6,796 nt of DNA from Clostridiales bacterium UBA6388 (lineage in GTDB: Bacteria; Bacillota; Clostridia; Oscillospirales; Oscillospiraceae), in NCBI GenBank assembly GCA_002437575.1, contig DJQK01000051.1, positions 1 through 6,796 on the forward strand. Reading direction: 5' to 3'. Position 1 is the first letter of the stretch, and each line of letters starts with the position of its first letter. A model generated the notes under the pieces. That model saw nothing but the letters and a program-made list of their open reading frames with translations. It was not told where the DNA came from and ran no database searches. Shown here one piece after another: positions 1 to 5,157 of this stretch. The position numbers and the translations under genes are program-made.

Positions 1-869
1 AGCGCGGTCAGAAGATAGGCTTTGATGTTATTGATTTGTGTCGTGGTTGTCCTCAAGCTGTCCAGGAGGTAGGCAACGTGCATCTGGTTCAGCTGGCGGA
101 ACCGCTCCTTGATGATTTCGATGGGGATTTGGTCTTTTCCCAGACGGACAGCGGCGGCGGTGCTGCTTTGCATTTCTGCAACCAGCTCCACCAGTGCATC
201 CACGTCCTCGCTTGCGTACTGCGTACAGAGCGTGTCATACTCGATTTGTTCTTTGACGCGCTCTTTCAAGCTCCATCGCTCGATCAATCGTTCTCCATTC
301 CCCGGCGGTTTCGCGGGGGAGATAGATGGATTAGGATAGCTAGAATCAGGATAATTATTATCTAAATAACTTGGTTCCCGTTTTGGGAAGTCTTGACTTC
401 CCAAAAAAGGAAGTCTGGAAGTTTGTTTTTGGGAAGTCTGCATTTCCGAATCTGGGAAGTCTGAAACGGGCGCAGAAGTAGGAACCTCTGGAACCTCGGT
501 CGTGGTGAACTTCTTGACGTAAATTTTTGCCGGACGACCTTGCCCTTGCTTCACGCGCTCAATCAAACCAAAGCCGTTCTTGCCGGTGTCCAGTTCAGCC
601 AGCAGCCGAACAGCCTTATTGTGTCCGCACATGAGGTCAGTTTGTATCTCGTCGAGCGTGTAGTAGATATAAACGCGCCCCAACTCGTCATACCAGCCGT
701 GCTTAGCAGATAACCCCATGCGGTCGAGCATCAGACCGTAAAGCAGCTTCGCGTCGGTGGAGAGTGTCTTGAACTTCTTGCTGCGCACCAACAATCTTGG
801 AATCCGGAAGTAGCTGAACTGTTCGGATTCTTCGCCGTAAAAATAATCAGATACAGAAGTCTGAGCCAT
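1..869 (-). CDS. Replication initiator protein A (RepA_N / DUF6017 type), 3' end outside window
   Basis: Likely initiates replication of the mobile element by binding its origin. The frame is open for 289 codons from ATG at 869 to the window edge. AAAGGAG at 878-884 lies 8 bases before the ATG, which supports this start. Residues about 8-120 form the RepA_N winged-helix-like domain: FSYFRIPRLLV, then LSTDAKLLYGLMLDRM, WYDELGRVYIYYT and GRPAKIYVKKF. Residues about 121-190 are a low-complexity linker rich in Ser, Thr, Pro, Gln and Asn. Residues about 193-289 match the DUF6017 C-terminal domain, with IPIEIIKERFRQL and HVAYLLDSLRTTTTQINNIK. Family members of this architecture are usually only slightly longer, so little seems to be missing. 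The linker is encoded by repeated DNA that may be the origin itself. No clear promoter was found upstream. Confidence 0.85.
   Translation of the reverse strand, partial: MAQTSVSDYFYGEESEQFSYFRIPRLLVRSKKFKTLSTDAKLLYGLMLDRMGLSAKHGWYDELGRVYIYYTLDEIQTDLMCGHNKAVRLLAELDTGKNGFGLIERVKQGQGRPAKIYVKKFTTTEVPEVPTSAPVSDFPDSEMQTSQKQTSRLPFLGSQDFPKREPSYLDNNYPDSSYPNPSISPAKPPGNGERLIERWSLKERVKEQIEYDTLCTQYASEDVDALVELVAEMQSSTAAAVRLGKDQIPIEIIKERFRQLNQMHVAYLLDSLRTTTTQINNIKAYLLTA
300..372. other. Candidate origin-unwinding region: GC hairpin plus AT-rich block
   Basis: Next to the iteron-like cluster, positions 331-370 contain only 10 G/C in 40 bases, and 351-370 only 2 in 20. On the far side, 300-318 can fold into a GC-rich hairpin: CCCC and GCG pair with CGC and GGGG around a 4-base loop, with one bulged G. 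Iterons next to an AT-rich block are typical of initiator-dependent origins. The block also encodes part of the linker (Asn, Tyr, Ser and Pro residues), so its composition may have a purely coding cause. Confidence 0.3.
381..462. repeat. Iteron-like GGAAGTCT repeat cluster inside the rep gene
   Basis: On the + strand the motif GGGAAGTCT occurs exactly at 385-393, 431-439 and 454-462. Shorter copies are GGAAGTCT at 409-416 and GGAAGTT at 417-423. An inverted copy at 395-403 makes a perfect 12-bp-arm inverted repeat, TTTTGGGAAGTC, with a TT centre (381-406). The GGAAG starts are spaced 23, 8, 15 and 23 bases apart. The cluster lies in codons about 136-163, the unconserved linker of the initiator. 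RepA_N plasmids such as pAD1 and pSK1 carry their iterons and origin inside the rep gene, so these are good candidates for initiator binding sites. Binding is inferred. Confidence 0.6.
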
Positions 870-916
870 CCTTGCCGCTCCTTTCTCCACTTGGGGTTAA
901 TAATCTATGTGATAGA

Positions 917-953
917 AAAAGCACGATTTGATTTCTTGTCAAATCGTGCTTTT
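917..953. terminator. Strong bidirectional hairpin upstream of the rep gene
   Basis: AAAAGCACGATTTGA (917-931) and its exact complement (939-953) form a 15-bp perfect stem with a 7-base loop. Both strands end in T runs: four T then CTG on the + strand, five T then CT on the - strand. It therefore looks like a rho-independent terminator working either way, insulating the leftward rep gene from transcription entering from the right. A TTGACA sits in it on the - strand (942 to 937), but no acceptable -10 box follows at normal spacing, so I do not call a promoter. Confidence 0.6.
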
Positions 954-1067
954 CTGTAGTATTCAGATTTACCGTGCTTGTCCATGAGAACGCCTTGCAA
1001 ATACTGCTTCTCATTTTCTCCTTGATTTTCAAGGCTTTTCGGCGTGTGTGCTAACTGAGTACATTCA
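954..1067. other. Junction-flanking DNA with no confirmed gene
   Basis: Between the hairpin and the GH18 fragment I see no gene with a supported start. On the - strand one frame is open from about the junction to a TAG at 904-906 and would encode the tail QLAHTPKSLENQGENEKQYL followed by a Lys/Arg-rich end. This could be the remnant of an element gene cut at the junction. I do not recognise it, and it reads through the hairpin at 917-953. A 12-bp palindrome, ATTCATATGAAT, spans the probable boundary at 1063-1074. Confidence 0.3.
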
Positions 1068-1517
1068 TATGAATGGGGCTACACCTATGGTCCGCCGATG
1101 GCGGTGGCGCCCATAAACGCGGTCGAGCGGGTGGTGCGGTATGCGCTTTCGCGCATCGAGCCGGGCAAGCTCCTGCTCGGCTTTCCGAACTACGCCTACG
1201 ACTGGACGCTTCCCTATGAGGCGGGGCTCACGCGTGCGATTGTGATCGGGAACGAAGCCGCGCCGGAGCTTGCCTTTCAGACCGGAAGCGAAATTTTATT
1301 CGACGAGACGGCGCAGACGCCGTGGTTTTCCTACACCGGCATGGATGGAAGGGCGCACGAGGTCTGGTTCGAGGACGTGCGCTCGAGCAAAGCGAAATTC
1401 GATCTTGCGCGGAAATACGGGCTCAAGGGCTTCGGATACTGGAATTTCATGCGCCCGTTCGCGCCGAATTTCTCGCTTCTGAACGCGGAGCTTCGGCTGA
1501 AAATGCAGACGGATTGA
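1068..1517 (+). pseudogene. Truncated GH18 spore-germination/cortex hydrolase (YaaH/SleL-like), C-terminal part only
   Basis: About 149 codons remain of a protein that is normally near 420-430 residues. Reading begins at YEWGYTYGPPMAVAPI, the conserved beta-6 segment of the GH18 barrel in YaaH/SleL-type proteins. KLLLGFPNYAYDWTLP, EVWFEDVRSSKAKFDL and LKGFGYWNF follow, ending in TGA at 1515-1517. The catalytic DxxDxE strand and any N-terminal LysM repeats lie upstream in the family and are absent, so this piece cannot be an active glycosidase. An in-frame stop (1056-1058) precedes it. The internal ATG at 1098 has no ribosome site and lies in the middle of the conserved segment, so it is not a true start. 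Family members act on spore cortex peptidoglycan. Codon use matches the chromosomal genes to the right. Confidence 0.8.
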
Positions 1518-1541
1518 CAAATCCGGAAAAAACGCTATACT
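1514..1541 (+). promoter_or_regulatory. Sigma-A promoter for the DUF362/ferredoxin gene
   Basis: TTGACA at 1514-1519 and TATACT at 1536-1541 are separated by 16 bases. The -35 box overlaps the GH18 stop codon. AAGGAGG at 1568-1574 follows, 7 bases before the ATG at 1582. A near-palindrome, CCGGAAAAAA (1523-1532) with TTTTTTCGG (1541-1549), overlaps the spacer and start region. It could be an operator or a weak terminator for the GH18 gene. Confidence 0.8.
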
Positions 1542-1581
1542 TTTTTCGGAAGGAAACTCAAACTACCAAGGAGGAAGCATC

Positions 1582-2694
1582 ATGGAACAGGCAAAGGTAT
1601 ATTTTACCGATTTTCGCTGCCATCCCGGCGTCAACCAGCAGCAGAAGCTCGAAAAGCTCATGCAGGCCGCGGGTATGGACAGAATCGACTTTGACGGTAA
1701 GATCGTCGCCATCAAGCTGCACTTCGGAGAAGTGGGCAACCTCGCGTATCTGCGCCCGAACTATGCAAAGACCGTGGCGGATTTCGTCAAAGCCAGAGGC
1801 GGCCGGCCGTTTCTGACCGACTGCAACACGCTTTATATCGGCAGCCGCAAAAACGCGCTCGAGCACATGGACGCGGCGTACTTAAACGGCTTTTCGCCGT
1901 TTTCCACGGGCTGTCACGTGATCATTGCAGACGGCCTTCGCGGCGGCGATGATATCGAAGTGCCGGTCGCGGGCGGCGAGTACGTGAAAAACGCGAAGAT
2001 CGGCCGGGCGCTGATGGACGCGGACATCGTCATTTCCCTCACGCACTTCAAGGGCCACGAGGAAGCGGGCTTCGGCGGCGCGCTCAAAAATCTCGGCATG
2101 GGCGGCGGCTCACGAGCGGGCAAGATGGAAATGCACGCGCAGGGAAAGCCCTACGTGCAGACGGAAAAGTGCGTCGGCTGCGGCCAGTGCGCGAAGATCT
2201 GCGCCCACGGCGCGCCCATTATCACCGACAAAAAGTGTCATATCGACCATAACAAATGTGTCGGCTGCGGCCGCTGCATCGCCATCTGTCCCAAAGATGC
2301 GATCACGCCGGAGTATGACGAGAGCGAGGAAGTGCTCAACTACAAGATCGCCGAGTACGCCAAGGCGGTCGTAGACGGCCGGCCCAGCTTCCACATCTCC
2401 ATCGTGCGCGACGTTTCGCCGGACTGCGACTGCCACGCGGAAAACGATGTGCCGATGGTGCCGGATGTCGGTATGTTCGCGTCGTTCGATCCGGTGGCGC
2501 TGGACCTGGCCTGCGCCGAAGCGGTCAACCGCCAGCCGGTCCTGCCTGGAAGCAGGCTCGACGAGAAGGGCGATCATAACGATCACGACCATCTGCACGC
2601 CATGCACCCGAACACCTGCTGGCAGGCCGCGATCACACACGGAAAAAAGATCGGCCTCGGCACCGACGAGTATACCGTTATCACCGTAAAATAA
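1582..2694 (+). CDS. DUF362 domain protein with two 4Fe-4S clusters
   Basis: A 370-residue cytoplasmic iron-sulfur protein with no signal peptide or membrane segment. The DUF362 region surrounds a ferredoxin insert. Its N-terminal part (about 40-180) includes IVAIKLHFGEVGN, a conserved TDCNTLY, LTHFKGHEEAGFGGALKNLG and a glycine-rich MGGGSRAGK. Two CxxCxxCxxxC motifs follow: Cys197, 200, 203, 207 and Cys226, 229, 232, 236. The second reads CVGCGRCIAICPKDA, a classic bacterial 4Fe-4S ferredoxin pattern. The C-terminal part has FASFDPVALDLACAEAVN. Annotation of such proteins is usually just '4Fe-4S binding protein' or 'Fe-S cluster protein', with electron transfer assumed. The substrate is unknown and I do not assign a reaction. 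Unusual details are DCDCH (281-285) and a His/Asp-rich stretch at 331-342 that could bind metal. It is a single-gene unit with its own promoter and terminator. Confidence 0.88.
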   Translation: MEQAKVYFTDFRCHPGVNQQQKLEKLMQAAGMDRIDFDGKIVAIKLHFGEVGNLAYLRPNYAKTVADFVKARGGRPFLTDCNTLYIGSRKNALEHMDAAYLNGFSPFSTGCHVIIADGLRGGDDIEVPVAGGEYVKNAKIGRALMDADIVISLTHFKGHEEAGFGGALKNLGMGGGSRAGKMEMHAQGKPYVQTEKCVGCGQCAKICAHGAPIITDKKCHIDHNKCVGCGRCIAICPKDAITPEYDESEEVLNYKIAEYAKAVVDGRPSFHISIVRDVSPDCDCHAENDVPMVPDVGMFASFDPVALDLACAEAVNRQPVLPGSRLDEKGDHNDHDHLHAMHPNTCWQAAITHGKKIGLGTDEYTVITVK

Positions 2695-2707
2695 CCCAAA
2701 AGTCCGA

Positions 2708-2742
2708 AAAAACTCCGCAGAAACGATTTCTGCGGAGTTTTT
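2708..2742. terminator. Bidirectional terminator between the DUF362 and MATE genes
   Basis: AAAAACTCCGCAGAAA (2708-2723) pairs perfectly with 2727-2742 across a 3-base CGA loop, giving a 16-bp stem with A/T ends on both sides. It begins 14 bases after the DUF362 stop codon and lies 4 bases beyond the MATE stop on the other strand, so it can terminate both converging transcripts. Confidence 0.92.
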
Positions 2743-2746
2743 GCGT

Positions 2747-4120
2747 TCAGCCGATCTCCACGCGCTTTGTGGGGTACGCGGGGAGCCAGCGGCCGAATTT
2801 GTAGTAGAGCAGGAACATCGTCGAGCACACCGTCCAAGTAATGGGGTAGCAAAGGGCAATGGTGAGATTGCTCAGGTGCGGGAAGGTCATCGTAAAAAGC
2901 AGGATCAGGCGCAGCACGCAGGCCCCGAACAGTGTGATGAGCGTGGGCTTGACCGCGTTTCCGACGCCGCGCATCATCGAAGACAAAACCTCCGTCGATG
3001 AAAACAGGCAGTAGCAGGGCGCTAAATACGTAATGATCACGCTTCCCTGCGCGACGACCGCCGGATCGGAATTGAACAGACGAATGGTCCAGCCGCGCGT
3101 GAAGAAGATAAAGCCGCCGATGAGCGCACACATCGCAAAATGCAGCGCAAAGCCGACGCGCATGGTCTGGAGGATGCGGTCTTTTTTGCGCGCGCCGTAA
3201 TTCTGCCCCGCGAAGGTCATGACGGCGATGCCGATGGCATTGCTGATCGGCCAGAAAATGCCGTCGAGCTTCCAGAATACCGACCACGCCGCGACCGTAT
3301 CCGTGCCAAGGAGGTTGATGGCCTTCTGGACATAGACGTTCGTGATGCTGTAGAGCGTGCTGGAAATACCGGCAGGAAAACCGATGGAGAGCATCCGCTT
3401 GAGAAGGCGGCCGTCCGGCCGGATCTTTTTGAACTCGAGATGATAGTCTCCGTGCGCTTTTTGCAGCGTATGGATAACGAGCCACGCGCAGAACACCTGC
3501 GAAATGCTCGTGGCGATGGCCGCGCCAGCGACCTCCATCTTGAAGACTGCGACGAAAAGCAGATCCAGAATGGTGTTCACGACCGTGCACAAAACAAGAA
3601 ACAGCAAAGGCCTTTTCGAATCGCCGAGGGCGCGCAGAATGCCGCTTCCCATGTTGTAGATCATGGATGGGATCATTCCGGCAAAATACCAGACGAGATA
3701 GTCTTTGGAGTATTCGAGCGTATCTTCCGGTGTGCTCAGCGCCGGAAGGAGCAGCGGCGCAGCGGTCATACCGAGAAGCATCATCAGAGCGCCGACGATG
3801 ACGGCGAGGAAAATGGCCGTATGGACGGCTTTGCTCACCTGCTCGTGCTCCTGCGCGCCCGCGTGCTGCGAGATAACGACGGACGCGCCAGACGACAGGC
3901 CGACGAAAAAATTGACGATGAGGTTGATGAGCACGATGTCCGACCCGCCGACCGCTGCCAGCGCGGTCTTGCCGACGAACTGCCCGAGCACCACCGCGTC
4001 GACCGCGGAATACAGCTGCTGGAGCAGCGTCCCCAGCATGATCGGCAGAAAAAAGGCCAGCATCCCCTGCAAAACCGGGCCTTCGGTCATGGAGCTCTGG
4101 TGAAACAGCTGACGCTTCAT
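2747..4120 (-). CDS. MATE-family multidrug/cation antiporter
   Basis: A 457-residue inner-membrane protein of the usual MATE length, with about 12 predicted hydrophobic segments. It is expected to export drugs or metabolites in exchange for Na+ or H+. Recognisable features include LPIMLGTLLQQLYSAVDAVV (residues 25-44, first helix), RALGDSKRPLL (163-173), the second-half repeat beginning near residue 245 (IGFPAGISSTLYS), GQNYGARKKDR (305-315) and MRGVGNAVKP (383-392). The paired MatE halves are intact. The start at 4120 is chosen because AAAGGAG (4128-4134) lies 7 bases upstream and the protein begins with a typical short polar segment. The frame is open further upstream to 4444, but that extension runs across the promoter and the thiT riboswitch. 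Substrate cannot be told from sequence. The gene is a single unit, divergent from thiT. Confidence 0.93.
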   Translation of the reverse strand: MKRQLFHQSSMTEGPVLQGMLAFFLPIMLGTLLQQLYSAVDAVVLGQFVGKTALAAVGGSDIVLINLIVNFFVGLSSGASVVISQHAGAQEHEQVSKAVHTAIFLAVIVGALMMLLGMTAAPLLLPALSTPEDTLEYSKDYLVWYFAGMIPSMIYNMGSGILRALGDSKRPLLFLVLCTVVNTILDLLFVAVFKMEVAGAAIATSISQVFCAWLVIHTLQKAHGDYHLEFKKIRPDGRLLKRMLSIGFPAGISSTLYSITNVYVQKAINLLGTDTVAAWSVFWKLDGIFWPISNAIGIAVMTFAGQNYGARKKDRILQTMRVGFALHFAMCALIGGFIFFTRGWTIRLFNSDPAVVAQGSVIITYLAPCYCLFSSTEVLSSMMRGVGNAVKPTLITLFGACVLRLILLFTMTFPHLSNLTIALCYPITWTVCSTMFLLYYKFGRWLPAYPTKRVEIG

Positions 4121-4193
4121 GGAAATTCTCCTTTCAAACACAGCGAAAAAAACGGACGCGAAATTCCGGGACGGATCACGTGTCGTATGTACT

Positions 4194-4221
4194 ATCATAC
4201 CGATTTCTGCCGCTTTTGCAA
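4194..4221 (-). promoter_or_regulatory. Promoter of the MATE gene
   Basis: Reading leftward, TTGCAA (4221-4216) and TATGAT (4199-4194) are separated by 16 bases, about 75 bases before the MATE start. A short inverted repeat, GTATG-6-CATAC (4185-4200), overlaps the -10 box and could be a regulator site. Confidence 0.7.
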
Positions 4222-4292
4222 GAGGGTCCTGAAAATATTCCGCGCGAAAAATCTGCCGCATCGTGGAGGAAAAACGCGGACGAAAATAGAAC

Positions 4293-4321
4293 TTGACGAA
4301 CCGGCCGCTTTTCCCTATAAT
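4293..4321 (+). promoter_or_regulatory. Promoter of the thiT riboswitch transcript
   Basis: TTGACG (4293-4298) and a perfect TATAAT (4316-4321) are separated by 17 bases. The expected start, around 4328, is just upstream of the riboswitch, so the whole aptamer is transcribed. Confidence 0.87.
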
Positions 4322-4340
4322 AAGGGCGAACCGCATACAA

Positions 4341-4436
4341 TCGAACACAGGGGCGCTGGGAAACCGGCTGAGATTGCGCACTGCGCTTGTCCCTTTAACC
4401 TGATCCGGGTAATGCCGGCGTAGGAAGCTGATTCGT
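4341..4436 (+). promoter_or_regulatory. TPP riboswitch (THI element)
   Basis: The thiamine pyrophosphate aptamer is recognisable from CTGAGA at 4368-4373, ACCTGATC at 4398-4405, TAATGCC at 4410-4416 and GCGTAGGAAG at 4418-4427. P1 can form between TCGAACACAG (4341-4350) and CTGATTCG (4428-4435), P2 between GGGGC (4350-4354) and GTCCC (4389-4393), a short P3 as CTGG-GAAA-CCGG (4356-4367), and P5 as CCGG/CCGG (4405-4408 with 4415-4418). An extra small hairpin, GCGC-ACT-GCGC (4376-4386), sits in the variable arm. By family knowledge, TPP binding represses the downstream gene, here thiT. Confidence 0.96.
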
Positions 4437-4444
4437 GGAAACAT

Positions 4445-4490
4445 CCGCCGCTCTACACCATTCCCGGTTGTAGGCGGTATCTTTGTTTCT
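4445..4490 (+). terminator. Riboswitch expression platform (intrinsic terminator)
   Basis: CCGC (4445-4448) pairs with GCGG (4474-4477), and CTACA plus CC (4453-4459) pair with GG plus TGTAG (4466-4473), with small bulges. The interrupted U-rich tail ATCTTTGTTTCT follows at once. The stem starts 9 bases after the aptamer and ends before the ribosome site, as expected for a TPP-controlled transcription terminator. The competing antiterminator pairing was not worked out. Confidence 0.7.
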
Positions 4491-4492
4491 AT

Positions 4493-4498
4493 GAGGTG
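4493..4498 (+). promoter_or_regulatory. Ribosome binding site that sets the thiT start
   Basis: GAGGTG matches the 16S anti-Shine-Dalgarno sequence and lies 6 bases before ATG at 4505. The in-frame GTG at 4496 is the last three bases of this site, so it is unlikely to be the start codon. Confidence 0.75.
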
Positions 4499-4504
4499 TT
4501 TTGG

Positions 4505-5065
4505 ATGAAAAACAACAAAATGACCCTTCGCTGCCTGTGCGAGGGCGCGATCATGCTGGCCTTGGCGCAGGTGCTGGGCTACATCAAGTTCTGGACGCTG
4601 CCGAACGGCGGCTCGGTAACGCTGTCGATGTTCCCGATCTTCCTGTTCTGCGTCCGCTGGGGCCTTGGGCCGGGTTTGCTCGTCTCGTTCGCGTTTGGCT
4701 TACTTCAGCTGTTTCTGGACGTTGCGTACTCCGCGGGCTGGCAGTCGATCATCGGCGACTATCTGCTCGCCTTCGCCGTGATGGGCTTCGCGGGCCTGTT
4801 TAAGGGCAGGAAGAATGGGTTCTACTGGGGCTCCATCCTCGGCACGTTCCTGCGCTTCCTGGCCCACTACGTGACCGGCGCAACGTTCTGGGCCATCTAT
4901 ATGCCCGACGAGTTCTTCGGCATGACGATGACCTCTCCGTGGATCTATTCCGCGCTTTATAACGGCAGCTTCCTGATCCTGAGCCTGGCGCTCGATCTTA
5001 TCGTCGCGGCGCTGCTGCAAAAGCCCCTCGGCAAATACATCCGCGGCGAAGACCTTCAAAAATAA
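4505..5065 (+). CDS. thiT: ThiT, thiamine-binding S-component of an ECF transporter
   Basis: A 186-residue membrane protein with about six hydrophobic helices that captures thiamine for uptake with the shared ECF module (EcfA, EcfA' and EcfT), which is not encoded here. GGSVTLSMFPIFLFCVRWG (residues 35-53) and GDYLLAFAVMGFAGLF (84-99) are typical of the YuaJ/ThiT family. Thiamine-contact positions known from Lactococcus ThiT have counterparts with the same spacing: RFLAHYVTGATFW gives His121 and Trp129 (known His125 and Trp133), and YSALYN gives Tyr148 and Asn153 (known Tyr146 and Asn151). Asp85-Tyr86 stands where Glu84-Tyr85 is known. The TPP riboswitch directly upstream independently supports thiamine as ligand. 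No other thi gene is nearby. Confidence 0.95.
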   Translation: MKNNKMTLRCLCEGAIMLALAQVLGYIKFWTLPNGGSVTLSMFPIFLFCVRWGLGPGLLVSFAFGLLQLFLDVAYSAGWQSIIGDYLLAFAVMGFAGLFKGRKNGFYWGSILGTFLRFLAHYVTGATFWAIYMPDEFFGMTMTSPWIYSALYNGSFLILSLALDLIVAALLQKPLGKYIRGEDLQK

Positions 5066-5125
5066 CGCGACACCGTCTGCCGGAAAATATCGTGATCAGC
5101 GCCGATTTTCTCCGGGAACCGACAA

Positions 5126-5152
5126 GCGCCCCAAGCCAAAGGCTTGGGGCGC
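5126..5152. terminator. GC-rich hairpin between converging thiT and rsmG
   Basis: GCGCCCCAAGCC (5126-5137) and its exact complement (5141-5152) form a 12-bp stem with an AAA loop. It lies 5 bases beyond the rsmG stop codon and about 60 bases beyond thiT. Neither side has a good T run, so termination strength is uncertain. It could also act as an RNA 3'-end stabiliser. Confidence 0.6.
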
Positions 5153-5157
5153 TGCTA

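Larger units (their letters stand above)
1..1067. mobile_element. End portion of a RepA-carrying integrated element (partial)
   Basis: This stretch is visibly more A/T-rich than the rest of the window. It encodes a plasmid/ICE-type replication initiator and stops where a GH18 coding sequence begins in mid-domain. Initiators of this RepA_N plus DUF6017 architecture are common in conjugative elements and plasmids of gut Clostridia, so I infer that an integrated element occupies the left side. No integrase, relaxase or second boundary is visible, so the element type and full extent are unknown. The right boundary is placed by where recognisable GH18 sequence starts and could be off by about 10 bases. 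An assembly join would look the same. Confidence 0.5.

Noticed and set aside
36..365. Rightward open frame opposite the rep gene
   Set aside because: The leftward frame carries clear RepA_N and DUF6017 motifs. This one is its mirror, with no recognisable motif.
381..462. CRISPR array
   Set aside because: The repeats are only 8-13 bases, unevenly spaced and partly inverted, and they lie inside a coding gene.
847..1032. Small leftward frame starting MKIKEKMRSS
   Set aside because: It reads through the hairpin and into the rep start region, and shows no family resemblance. AAGGAG stands only 3 bases from one of its ATGs, too close for good initiation.
2110..2859. Leftward open frame across the DUF362 gene and the terminator
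   Set aside because: It is a mirror frame of the ferredoxin gene, has no recognisable domain and reads through the terminator at 2708-2742.
3140..4423. Long rightward open frame opposite the MATE gene
   Set aside because: It is antisense to a clear MATE protein, is rich in Arg, Asp, Glu and His as expected for a GC-rich mirror frame, and runs through the riboswitch region.
4121..4444. N-terminal extension of the MATE protein to 4444
   Set aside because: It crosses the MATE promoter, the divergent thiT promoter and the TPP riboswitch. The start at 4120 has a good ribosome site and gives the normal family length.
5080..5115. Imperfect hairpin CCGGAAAAT... / ...ATTTTCTCCGG after thiT
   Set aside because: The arms need bulges and no T run follows. 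The perfect stem at 5126-5152 is the better candidate.
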